The notes: generated by a model not told the origin, from the sequence alone. Shown: positions 1-6,049, counted from the stretch's first letter. The stretch: 9,243 nt of DNA from an uncultured Subdoligranulum sp. (GCA_900772715.1 CAAGRN010000136.1:1-9243), one strand, 5' to 3'. Program-made: numbers and translations.

Positions 1-25
1 GAAAGGCGGCGCGTTGCGCCTGCGC

Positions 26-60
26 AGAGTTGAGAGTGGAGAGTTTAGAGTGGAGATTCG
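26..60. repeat. 7-bp tandem repeat (AGAGTKK) in an intergenic repeat block
   Basis: The pentamer AGAGT recurs at 26, 33, 40 and 47, an exact 7-base period, followed by a degenerate AGATTCG unit. Immediately before it (8-20) is a small hairpin, GGCGC-GTT-GCGCC, and immediately after it is the hairpin at 63-81. The three parts look like one non-coding intergenic repeat block abutting the binding-protein gene. This is seen directly; that it is a dispersed genomic repeat is inferred, since only one copy lies in the window. Confidence 0.6.
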
Positions 61-1008
61 GTGTGTCCGCTTTGCGGACACGTTTTTTATACATTGCCCG
101 CCGCTGCTTCTGCGGCAGACAGCGCTGCCGCCAAGACCTACACCGTCGGCATCTGCCAGCTGGTGCAGCACGAGGCACTGGACGCCGCCACGCAGGGCTT
201 TAAGGACGCCCTGACCGCCAAGCTGGGCGACGCCGTCAAGTTTGACGAGCAGAACGCCTCGGGCGATTCCGCCAACTGCGCCACCATCGTAAACGGCTTT
301 GTTTCCAACGACGTTGACCTGATTCTGGCAAACGCCACCGCACCCCTGCAGGCCGCCGCACAGGCTACCGCCACCATCCCCGTGCTGGGCACCTCGGTCA
401 CCGACTACGCCACCGCACTGGACATCTCCGACTGGACGGGTACCGTGGGCAACAACATCTCCGGCACGTCCGATCTGGCACCGCTGGACCAGCAGGCAGC
501 CATGATTCAGGAGTTGTTCCCCGACGCCAAAAACGTGGGTCTTTTGTACTGCAGCGCCGAGCCGAACTCGGTATACCAGTGCGATGTTATGGAGGGCTAC
601 CTGACCGACATGGGCTTCACTGTAAGCCGCTACGCCTTCACCGACACCAACGACGTCACCTCGGTATCGCAGACCGCTGCTGACGCCTCCGACGTCATCT
701 ACATCCCCACCGACAACACCGCCGCTTCCAACACCGAAGCCATCGCCAACGTGCTGCTGCCCGCCAAAGTTCCCGCCGTCACCGGTGAGGAGGGCATCTG
801 CAGCGGCTGCGGCGTTGCCACCCTGTCCATCAGCTACTACGACCTTGGCTACGCCACCGGCGAGATGGCCGTCAAGATCCTGACCGAAGGCGCGGACGTT
901 TCCGCCATGCCGGTTCAGTACGCCCCCAATGTCACCAAAAAGTACAATGCCGCCAACTGTGAGGCGCTGGGTCTGACCATCCCCGACGATTACACAGCCA
1001 TCGGCTGA
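61..1008 (+). CDS. TrpX-like ABC transporter substrate-binding protein, 5' end replaced (signal peptide missing)
   Basis: This is the solute-binding component of an ABC importer of the ABC_sub_bind family (TrpX type, putative tryptophan/tyrosine or related small ligand). The mature domain is intact: YTVGICQLVQHEALD at residues 27-41 opens lobe 1, GTSDLAPLDQQ lies at the hinge, LLYCSAEPNSVYQ and PTDNTAASNTEAI are family-typical, and EEGICSGCGVATLSISYYDLG lies near the C-terminus. Family members begin with a lipoprotein signal and lipobox Cys followed by a Ser/Ala-rich linker. Here only the linker remnant (PAAASAADSAAAK, from about 97) survives, preceded by unrelated sequence with an in-frame TAG at 46-48. 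The GTG at 61 (weak GGAG at 52-55) and the TTG at 94 are the only obvious starts, so a protein made here would not be exported. The gene is either 5'-truncated and probably non-functional, or the left edge is an assembly join. Permease and ATPase genes follow. The family is sure; the start is not. Confidence 0.82.
   Translation: MCPLCGHVFYTLPAAASAADSAAAKTYTVGICQLVQHEALDAATQGFKDALTAKLGDAVKFDEQNASGDSANCATIVNGFVSNDVDLILANATAPLQAAAQATATIPVLGTSVTDYATALDISDWTGTVGNNISGTSDLAPLDQQAAMIQELFPDAKNVGLLYCSAEPNSVYQCDVMEGYLTDMGFTVSRYAFTDTNDVTSVSQTAADASDVIYIPTDNTAASNTEAIANVLLPAKVPAVTGEEGICSGCGVATLSISYYDLGYATGEMAVKILTEGADVSAMPVQYAPNVTKKYNAANCEALGLTIPDDYTAIG
63..88 (+). terminator. Rho-independent terminator-like hairpin at the 5' edge of the binding-protein ORF
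   Basis: A perfect 8-bp stem, GTGTCCGC (63-70) with GCGGACAC (74-81), closes a TTT loop and is followed by G and six T residues (83-88). It overlaps the first codons of the ORF annotated from 61. It would stop transcription arriving from the left, which argues against 61 being an expressed natural start and suggests that the sequence left of about 92 is not the original 5' end of this gene. Confidence 0.65.
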
Positions 1009-1029
1009 TCGGTCTGACACATCACCCAT

Positions 1030-1070
1030 AACAGCGGGAAAAGTGCAAGCAGCGCTTTGCCCGCTGTTTT
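1030..1070 (+). terminator. Intercistronic stem-loop between binding protein and permease
   Basis: AACAGCGGG (1030-1038) pairs with CCCGCTGTT (1060-1068). After one A/G mismatch, AAAGTGC (1040-1046) pairs with GCGCTTT (1052-1058) through one G-T wobble, leaving a 5-base loop (AAGCA). A run of four T follows (1067-1070). This is a strong hairpin with a short T-tract, suited to partial termination or to protecting the upstream mRNA end. That would fit higher expression of a binding protein than of its membrane partners, a common pattern in importer operons. Confidence 0.65.
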
Positions 1071-1114
1071 GGTGCTTATGCAATTTCCCAAAAACAACGC
1101 AGAGGAGTTTTATT

Positions 1115-2062
1115 ATGTCGTTCCTTACTTCCCTGATCAATTCCATGCCCGGTGCCGTTGCCCAAGGGCTTATCTGGGGCATTATGGCGATCGGCGTGTA
1201 TCTGACCTACCGCATTCTGGACGTTGCCGATCTGACCGTGGACGGTTCCTTGGGTACCGGCGGTGCGGTCTGTGTCGTGCTGGTTCTCAACGGCGTACCC
1301 GTGGGGCTGGCGCTGGTCGCCGCCACCGCCGCCGGTATGCTGGCGGGGCTTGTGACGGGGCTTTTCCACACCGCCTGCGGCATCCCCGCGATCCTGGCCG
1401 GCATCCTGACCCAGCTGGCACTGTACTCGGTCAACCTGCGCATTATGGGTACGGGTACCGGCGGCGGCAAGGCGAACCTGCCCATCAGCGTGGATAAATA
1501 CAATCTGCTGGTTTCCGCGCGTTATGTGCGCGATATGGTTCTGCACAACCCCATTTTGATTCTGGTGATTTTCTGCCTTGTGACCATCGCCGTCCTGTAC
1601 TGGTTTTTCGGCACCGAGATGGGCTGCGCCCTGCGTGCAACCGGTGCCAACCGCCATATGGCGCGCGCACAGGGCATCAACACCAACGTTGCCACCGTTC
1701 TGGGGCTTATGATCTCCAACGGTCTGGTTGCGCTGTCCGGCGGTCTGCTGGCGCAGTATCAGGGCTTCTCGGACATCAATATGGGACGCGGTGCCATCGT
1801 CATCGGGCTGGCAGCCGTCATCATCGGCGAGGTCATCTTCAGCCGCGTGTTCCGCAACTTTGCCCTCAAGCTGCTGGCATCCATCATCGGTGCCATCATC
1901 TACTATATTGTCATGAACTTCGTGCTGCGTCTGGGGCTTTCCACCGACGACCTCAAGCTGCTGACCGCCTTGGTAGTGGCTGCCTTCCTTGCCATTCCGT
2001 ACTGGAAGGGCAAGTATTTCACCAAGCCCGCTGTCAAGAAAGGGGAGAAGCACCATGCTTGA
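1115..2062 (+). CDS. TrpY-like ABC transporter permease
   Basis: This is the integral-membrane subunit of the importer, family BPD_transp_2 (branched-chain amino acid/ribose permease-like, TrpY type), 315 aa. ATG 1115 is chosen because AGAGGAG (1101-1107) lies 7 bases upstream; the longer reading from 1043 starts inside the preceding hairpin. I see about eight or nine hydrophobic segments, including residues 13-32, 50-60, 62-84, 89-108, 146-165, 195-215, 228-250, 254-275 and 283-301. Family-typical stretches are DVADLTVDGSLGTGGA (36-51), GIPAILAGILTQ (89-100) and the cytoplasmic coupling loop EMGCALRATGANRHMARAQG (168-187), which should contact the ATPase. The C-terminus is basic (KGEKHHA). 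The stop overlaps the next start by 8 bases, so translation is probably coupled. The substrate, tryptophan/tyrosine in characterised relatives, cannot be read from sequence. Confidence 0.92.
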   Translation: MSFLTSLINSMPGAVAQGLIWGIMAIGVYLTYRILDVADLTVDGSLGTGGAVCVVLVLNGVPVGLALVAATAAGMLAGLVTGLFHTACGIPAILAGILTQLALYSVNLRIMGTGTGGGKANLPISVDKYNLLVSARYVRDMVLHNPILILVIFCLVTIAVLYWFFGTEMGCALRATGANRHMARAQGINTNVATVLGLMISNGLVALSGGLLAQYQGFSDINMGRGAIVIGLAAVIIGEVIFSRVFRNFALKLLASIIGAIIYYIVMNFVLRLGLSTDDLKLLTALVVAAFLAIPYWKGKYFTKPAVKKGEKHHA

Positions 2063-2849
2063 GATCAAAAACGTTTACAAGACCTTTAACGCCGGCACCG
2101 TCAACGAAAAGGTTGCCCTGCGCGGGCTGGAGCTGACCCTGCAGGACGGCGATTTTGTCACCGTCATCGGCGGCAACGGCGCGGGCAAGTCCACTATGCT
2201 GAACGCCATTGCCGGTGTGTGGCCCGTTGATATGGGCAAGATCCTCGTGGACGGGCAGGACATCACCCGCCTGCCGGAACATAAGCGCGCGCAGTACATC
2301 GGGCGCGTGTTCCAGGACCCCATGATGGGTACCGCCGCCACCATGCAAATTGACGAAAACCTTGCGCTGGCTGCCCGGCGCGGTGCCAAACGCACGCTGC
2401 GCATCGGCATCACCAAAAAAGAGCATGACGAATACTACGAGCTGCTGAAAACCTTGGATTTAGGGCTGGAAAACCGTATGACCAGCAAGGTCGGCTTGCT
2501 TTCGGGCGGGCAGCGCCAGGCCGTGACCCTGCTGATGGCAACGCTCAAGCGCCCCAAGCTGCTGCTGCTTGACGAGCATACCGCCGCACTGGATCCCAAG
2601 ACCGCCGCCAAGGTGCTGGAGCTTTCGCAGAAGATCGTCAGCGAGAACCACCTGACCACCCTTATGATCACCCACAATATGAAGGATGCCATCAAGTACG
2701 GCAACCGGCTGATCATGATGCACGAGGGACACATCATTTACGATGTGCGCGGTGAGGAAAAAGCCAATCTGCAGGTCAGCGACCTGCTGCAGCGGTTTGA
2801 GCAGGTCAGCGGCGGCAGTTTGGACAACGACCGTATGCTGCTGTCGTAA
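2055..2849 (+). CDS. TrpZ-like ABC transporter ATP-binding protein
   Basis: This cytoplasmic ATPase powers the importer; 264 aa, full length for the family. All motifs are present: Walker A GGNGAGKST (39-47), Q-loop FQDP with Q87, signature LSGGQ (149-153), Walker B LLLLDE (D173, E174), D-loop AALD (177-180) and switch His H207 in MITHNM. The EHTAALDP sequence after Walker B, with His in place of the usual Pro, is typical of this subfamily rather than a defect. The start ATG 2055 lies inside the end of the permease gene, with GGGGAG (2042-2047) 7 bases upstream; the reading from 1989 is an artefact of the overlapping frame. Permease and ATPase look intact although the binding protein has lost its export signal, so the importer may rely on another binding protein or be inactive. 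Confidence 0.94.
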   Translation: MLEIKNVYKTFNAGTVNEKVALRGLELTLQDGDFVTVIGGNGAGKSTMLNAIAGVWPVDMGKILVDGQDITRLPEHKRAQYIGRVFQDPMMGTAATMQIDENLALAARRGAKRTLRIGITKKEHDEYYELLKTLDLGLENRMTSKVGLLSGGQRQAVTLLMATLKRPKLLLLDEHTAALDPKTAAKVLELSQKIVSENHLTTLMITHNMKDAIKYGNRLIMMHEGHIIYDVRGEEKANLQVSDLLQRFEQVSGGSLDNDRMLLS

Positions 2850-2906
2850 GCAAAATTTCAAACCGTCAATAAGCCGACTGGGACGATTGCGAACTTTCGG
2901 TAGGTT

Positions 2907-3041
2907 TGTAGGGAACGGTCTTGACCGTTCCGTGCTGTCTAGCCGATAGTACGATATATCGGGAAACCACGCGCCATTCGGCGCGATTTTATGCGCTGCG
3001 CGCTGCCAGCGGTGCGGCGCGGTCAAGACACGCGCCCTACA
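2907..3041. mobile_element. MITE-like non-coding palindromic element, about 135 bp
   Basis: The ends are inverted copies. The left end reads TGTAGGG, 4 bases, then GTCTTGACCG (2918-2927); the right end on the minus strand reads TGTAGGG, 5 bases, then GTCTTGACCG (3020-3029 on +). The left arm also forms its own 9-bp inverted repeat, GGAACGGTC (2912-2920)/GACCGTTCC (2923-2931). Inside are CCGATA/TATCGG (2943-2948/2957-2962) and GCGCC-ATTC-GGCGC (2971-2984). There is no ORF of note, and no clear target duplication beyond a possible TT on each side. Imperfect terminal inverted repeats of about 21 bases around a structured non-coding core fit a MITE or intergenic palindromic repeat moved in trans. 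Only one copy lies in the window, so mobility is inferred. Confidence 0.6.
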
Positions 3042-3045
3042 TTAC

Positions 3046-3065
3046 AGCCCGACAAAGGGCTTTTT
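3046..3065 (+). terminator. Weak terminator-like hairpin at the right edge of the MITE-like element
   Basis: AGCCC (3046-3050) pairs with GGGCT (3057-3061) around a 6-base loop and leads into a run of five T (3061-3065). The stem is short, so termination alone would be weak; a much stronger hairpin follows at once. Confidence 0.35.
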
Positions 3066-3074
3066 ACAAACTGC

Positions 3075-3105
3075 AAATGCGCCCGCCTGTGCGGGCGCAT
3101 TTTTT
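3075..3105 (+). terminator. Strong Rho-independent terminator after the transporter operon
   Basis: AAATGCGCCCGC (3075-3086) pairs perfectly with GCGGGCGCATTT (3091-3102) around CTGT, and the T-run continues to 3105. It has A residues on the 5' side, so it could act in both directions, but no minus-strand gene needs it. It ends transcription of the importer about 225 bases past the ATPase stop, with the MITE-like element lying in the 3' untranslated part. Confidence 0.85.
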
Positions 3106-3129
3106 GCTGCGGTTTTGCTGCGTGCAGTT

Positions 3130-3146
3130 TGTAACCAAATTGTAAC
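3130..3146 (+). promoter_or_regulatory. Tandem TGTAAC-N5-TGTAAC box, WalR-like response-regulator site
   Basis: TGTAAC occurs at 3130-3135 and again at 3141-3146 with exactly 5 bases between, one helical turn apart. This fits the published WalR (YycF) consensus TGTWAH-N5-TGTWAH. Two degenerate half-sites follow: TGTGAC (3148-3153) and TGTGAA (3158-3163). A 7-bp inverted repeat, AAATTGT (3137-3143)/ACAATTT (3152-3158), overlaps them. The box ends about 45 bases before the -10 of a gene for a surface-exposed protein, a sensible activator position and target class. Other OmpR-family regulators could use similar direct repeats. Confidence 0.45.
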
Positions 3147-3189
3147 CTGTGACAATTTGTGAAAAACCATACCCAAAGGCGCCCATCTG

Positions 3190-3198
3190 TGCTATAAT
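3190..3198 (+). promoter_or_regulatory. Extended -10 promoter for the surface-protein unit
   Basis: TGCTATAAT is a perfect extended -10 (TG-N-TATAAT), with TATAAT at 3193-3198. No good -35 sits 17 bases upstream (3170-3175 reads TACCCA), which suits an extended -10 promoter or one helped by an activator at the repeat box upstream. Transcription should start near 3205, giving a leader of about 80 bases before ATG 3285. Confidence 0.75.
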
Positions 3199-3284
3199 AC
3201 CCATTATATACTGAATATTGTGGGTGCGGCTGGTTTTTTTGCAAGACCTTGTCCCGCCTTTTTGATCTAGGAGGTCACAGAACC

Positions 3285-5018
3285 ATGAGTCACGATAACT
3301 CCCGCCGTTTGGCAGAATTCAGCCCCACGCAGCGCAAAGCCTGCATCGTGCTGGCAGCCTGTGCGGCGGCTCTTATTGTCAGCATTATCGCCGCCTCGTT
3401 TTTGGCAAAGCCGTCCTCGGGCGGCAAAAAGGGCGGCTATGACCCCGACGCCTACCCGCTGGACACCAGCCTGTCCGCCGTGCTGGGCGCCACCACCGCC
3501 GACGACAGCTACATCACCTCCAGCGTGTTTGCCGGTGACCAGACGGCGGTCACCCTCTCGCAGGACAGCCGCATCACCTTGGACCAGTACGTCGGCAAGG
3601 ACGGGCTTCTGGTCGCGCAGGTGGGACGCGAAAGCTGCGTCTATTTTGAGGAGGACTCCAACTCCTACACGCTGCTGCAGGCCATTGCCAAAATGAAGCC
3701 CCGCCGCGTCATCGTAACGCTGGGCAGCGCCGATGCCGCCGCCGGCACTGAGGCTTCCGCCTTCCTGACCGACTACAAGCAGCTTTTGCAGAACATCAAG
3801 GCCGCCTACTCCTACTGCGATGTCATCGCCGCCGGTGTCGCGCCTGTGACGGAAACTTCCACCAACGCCGCCGCCACCCAAACGCTGATCGACCAGTACA
3901 ACCAAGGCATTGCCGCCCTGTGCGAGGATCTGGACTGCAAATATCTGAACACCGCCGAGGTCTTAAAGACCGATTCCGGCTATGGGGAGGACACCTATTT
4001 CTCCGGCAGCGGGCTGTCCCGCTCGGGTGCCACCGCCTTAGCAAACTACATTATGAACCACGCCTACCAGACCGACGACCGCCGCCCGGATACCAACGAT
4101 ATCCCCAAGCGCGCCGCTGCTGCCATGGGCGTTGCCACGCCGACCCCCACCCCCACGCCGGAACCCATCGTGTACAGCTATGAGGTGGAGGACAGCAGCA
4201 AGGGCAGCCTGACCGGCAACGGTCAGACCGACGCTTCTACGCTGGAAATCGAGGCGCAGGAGGGTGACAGCATCACCGTCACCGCCGTAGCAGCCGAGGG
4301 CTATGTTTTCTATAAATGGAGCGACGGCGTCACCGATGCCAAGCGTGTGGACGTAGTTTCCCGCGCGGGCAAGTCCGTCAAGGCGATGTTCAACGACGCC
4401 CGCGTCGAGGTCAAGCTCGACCGCACCGATGTAACCATCAAGAAGGGCGAAAGCGTGACCGTCACCGGCTTTGTCAAGCTGGGCGAGAAGGACTACGATT
4501 CCTCCAAGCTGCAGTGGGCGGTCAACGATGAGCTGCAATCCAACGGTTCCTCCTACACCTTCAAGGGCGAAAACACCGGCACTTACACCATCAAGGCGGG
4601 GATCGAGATCAACGGCACCTACGCCAGCGCCGAGTTTAAGGTGACCGTGCAGGAGACCACCATTTCCATTTCCTACAGCACCAGCGAGATCGACCCCGGT
4701 CAGAGTGTCACCCTGACCGCCAAGGTTACCAACCCCAGCGGCGACACCACCTGGAGCTGCGACGGCAGCAGCTGGACCGCCAGCGGCGACACCGCCACCT
4801 TCAGTGCCGACGCCGCCGGTACGTATACCATCCATGCCAAGAACAACGGCGCGGATGCCACCGTGACCATCACGGTCAAGGCTCCCGCACCGACACCTAC
4901 GCCTACCCCGACGCCGACGCCCACCCCGGAATCCACATCGGAATCTACATCGCAATCCACCCCTGAATCCACCTCCGAATCCACCGATTCCGGCAGCAGC
5001 AGCGCTGAGGGGCAGTGA
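3285..5018 (+). CDS. Membrane-anchored surface protein: degenerate SGNH domain, InlB-B-like repeat, two Ig-like domains, PT/STSE tail
   Basis: 577 aa from ATG 3285, with AGGAGG at 3269-3274. A basic N-terminus precedes one membrane segment (19-41) with no lipobox or obvious cleavage site, so a signal anchor facing outward is likely. Residues about 57-260 resemble an SGNH/GDSL fold, but the catalytic positions are altered: VFAGDQTA (81-88) in place of GDS, TLGSADA (145-151) in place of GTND, and GSGLS (241-245) where DGxH is expected. A PTPTPTPEP linker (286-294) follows. Residues about 295-371 resemble a divergent InlB B-repeat (GYVFYKWSDG, 339-348). Two Ig-like beta domains follow (about 372-456 and 457-537; TGTYTI and AGTYTI repeats). 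The tail (about 538-577) is Thr-Pro then Ser/Thr/Glu-rich, without LPXTG or a C-terminal membrane segment. It is probably a non-enzymatic wall- or glycan-binding or structural protein; the exact role is unknown. Confidence 0.85.
   Translation: MSHDNSRRLAEFSPTQRKACIVLAACAAALIVSIIAASFLAKPSSGGKKGGYDPDAYPLDTSLSAVLGATTADDSYITSSVFAGDQTAVTLSQDSRITLDQYVGKDGLLVAQVGRESCVYFEEDSNSYTLLQAIAKMKPRRVIVTLGSADAAAGTEASAFLTDYKQLLQNIKAAYSYCDVIAAGVAPVTETSTNAAATQTLIDQYNQGIAALCEDLDCKYLNTAEVLKTDSGYGEDTYFSGSGLSRSGATALANYIMNHAYQTDDRRPDTNDIPKRAAAAMGVATPTPTPTPEPIVYSYEVEDSSKGSLTGNGQTDASTLEIEAQEGDSITVTAVAAEGYVFYKWSDGVTDAKRVDVVSRAGKSVKAMFNDARVEVKLDRTDVTIKKGESVTVTGFVKLGEKDYDSSKLQWAVNDELQSNGSSYTFKGENTGTYTIKAGIEINGTYASAEFKVTVQETTISISYSTSEIDPGQSVTLTAKVTNPSGDTTWSCDGSSWTASGDTATFSADAAGTYTIHAKNNGADATVTITVKAPAPTPTPTPTPTPTPESTSESTSQSTPESTSESTDSGSSSAEGQ
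4929..4988 (+). repeat. 12-bp coding tandem repeat (E/Q-S-T-S/P), five units
   Basis: Five consecutive 12-base units begin at 4929, 4941, 4953, 4965 and 4977, each a variant of GAATCCACATCG. They encode ESTS, ESTS, QSTP, ESTS and ESTD near the C-terminus of the surface protein. They follow a Thr-Pro run at about 4888-4928, itself a 6-base coding repeat. Units of 12 keep the frame, so slippage would change tail length without breaking the gene. Confidence 0.8.
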
Positions 5019-5027
5019 CCCCGCGCC

Positions 5028-5051
5028 CCGCTTCGGCATATACTGAAGCGG
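5028..5051 (+). promoter_or_regulatory. Stem-loop overlapping the small ORF's ribosome site
   Basis: CCGCTTC (5028-5034) pairs with GAAGCGG (5045-5051) around a 10-base loop that can pair further (G-C at 5036/5043). The 3' arm includes the first two bases of the Shine-Dalgarno GGAGGTGA (5050-5057). No T-tract follows, so it is not a terminator. It may tune initiation of the small ORF or mark an mRNA processing point; that is inference. Confidence 0.4.
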
Positions 5052-5063
5052 AGGTGACCCGAT

Positions 5064-5213
5064 ATGCTCTACTTTTTTGAATGTGAAGAAGGCTTCGTCC
5101 CCGACAACGGGCAAAACGATGTACCCAACGGCAGCGTGGAAAATTTCCCGCCCGATGACCCCGTACCCGAGGAACTGCCGGAGGAAGCCCCAACCCAAGG
5201 CAACACCGCATAA
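5064..5213 (+). CDS. Small, highly acidic hypothetical protein (49 aa)
   Basis: This ORF is short enough to be missed by length-filtered gene calling. ATG 5064 is preceded by an excellent ribosome site, GGAGGTGA (5050-5057), 6 bases away; the stop is TAA 5211-5213. The product starts MLYFFECEEGFV and ends in EELPEEAPTQGNTA. It has 12 Asp/Glu, no Lys, Arg or His, and 8 Pro among 49 residues, with one Cys at position 7 and a hydrophobic patch at residues 2-5. It has no membrane span or signal peptide and is probably disordered. It lies 45 bases after the surface-protein gene and 76 bases before the HAD gene, with no terminator on either side, so it is probably co-transcribed. I recognise no family. 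The ribosome site and spacing make real translation likely; the role is unknown. Confidence 0.6.
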   Translation: MLYFFECEEGFVPDNGQNDVPNGSVENFPPDDPVPEELPEEAPTQGNTA

Positions 5214-5255
5214 TTCCCGCCCGGCGGTTTAAGCACCCCGCGGCGGCTGCGGTAC

Positions 5256-5272
5256 TTCGTTGCCCCAACGAA
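5256..5272 (+). promoter_or_regulatory. Stem-loop directly before the HAD ribosome site
   Basis: TTCGTTG (5256-5262) pairs perfectly with CAACGAA (5266-5272) around a CCC loop, ending one base before the Shine-Dalgarno AGGAG (5274-5278). There is no T-tract. It may keep the ribosome site open or act as an RNA-processing or stabilising element; this is inferred from position only. Confidence 0.35.
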
Positions 5273-5289
5273 CAGGAGTAACCCCAAAA

Positions 5290-6042
5290 ATGGCCATTTA
5301 TACCTGTGTTTTGCTGGACGTGGACAACACGCTTCTGGACTTTGACGCCGCCGAGCGTCAGGCACTGACCGATATGCTGACCGAGTACGACCTGCCCCAC
5401 GATGCCGCCGCCTGCGAAACCTACCACGCCGTCAACCGCGAACTGTGGGACGCCCTTGCCAAAGGGCAGCTGACCCGCAAGCGGTTGTTCCAGGTGCGGT
5501 TTTCCCGCTTTATGCAGGCAGTCGGCGTGCCGGACAACGGCAAGGGCGCAGCCATGAACGACCGCTACGAGGAGCTGCTTTCCACCCATGCCGACCTGAT
5601 GCCGGGCGCACTCACCGCGCTGGAGGAACTCGGCGAGGTGGCGACCCTTGCCATCGTGTCCAACGGCTCGATCTCCGTGCAGGAGCCGCGCATTGCCGCC
5701 TCCGGCATTGACCGCTTTATGGACGGCATTTATATCTCCGAAAAAATCGGTGCCGCCAAGCCCAGCGCCAAATTCTTTGAGTATGCGCTGCGCGACCTCG
5801 GCATTACCAACCGCCGCCGCGTGCTGGTGGTGGGCGACGACCTGCTGGCAGACATCAAGGGCGGCATCAACGCCGGGCTGGACACCTGCTGGGTCAACTT
5901 TAAAAATCAGGAAAACAACACCGGCATCCAGCCCAAGTACACCGTTACCTCCTTTGAGGAGCTGTACCGCATCGTCATGGAGCCGGAGGAGCTGGAAAAT
6001 CTGGGCGTGCGCAACCGCCGCCACAGCAACGAAGCCCTGTAA
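5290..6042 (+). CDS. HAD-superfamily hydrolase, YjjG-type nucleotidase
   Basis: A cytoplasmic haloacid-dehalogenase phosphatase, 250 aa, most like the YjjG family, whose characterised members dephosphorylate pyrimidine and non-canonical nucleoside monophosphates. All four motifs are present: motif I DVDNTLLDFD, with nucleophile D10 and acid/base D12; motif II S124 in IVSNGS; motif III K157 in GAAKPS; motif IV VGDDLLADI with D183, D184 and D188. Residues about 20-100 are the helical C1 cap, which sets substrate choice. The start ATG 5290 is chosen because AGGAG (5274-5278) is 11 bases upstream; the TTG at 5260 lies before that site. It probably shares a transcript with the surface protein and small ORF, and a terminator follows 7 bases after its stop. 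Family confidence is high; the substrate is not visible. Confidence 0.9.
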   Translation: MAIYTCVLLDVDNTLLDFDAAERQALTDMLTEYDLPHDAAACETYHAVNRELWDALAKGQLTRKRLFQVRFSRFMQAVGVPDNGKGAAMNDRYEELLSTHADLMPGALTALEELGEVATLAIVSNGSISVQEPRIAASGIDRFMDGIYISEKIGAAKPSAKFFEYALRDLGITNRRRVLVVGDDLLADIKGGINAGLDTCWVNFKNQENNTGIQPKYTVTSFEELYRIVMEPEELENLGVRNRRHSNEAL

Positions 6043-6049
6043 CATCCCG

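Noticed and set aside
1..60. T-box or other riboswitch upstream of the TrpXYZ-like operon
   Set aside because: Only 60 bases of repeat-like sequence precede the ORF, and no T-box (TGG-containing) core or specifier loop is visible; any leader has been lost or lies outside.
1076..2068. Minus-strand frame of 330 codons opposite the permease
   Set aside because: Gln/His/Gly-rich with no domain; it is the reverse reading of a well-supported membrane protein gene.
2075..2849. His in place of Pro after Walker B of the ATPase (DEHTAALD) as a defect
   Set aside because: As far as I know the DEHTAALDP form is characteristic of this ATPase subfamily, and all other motifs are intact.
3148..3163. CRP/FNR-like site TGTGACAATTTGTGA
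   Set aside because: The TGTGA elements are in direct, not inverted, orientation, so they do not make the palindrome these dimeric regulators bind; the tandem-repeat reading fits better.
4888..4988. CRISPR-like array in the tandem repeats
   Set aside because: Units are 6 and 12 bases, contiguous without spacers and in frame within a coding region.
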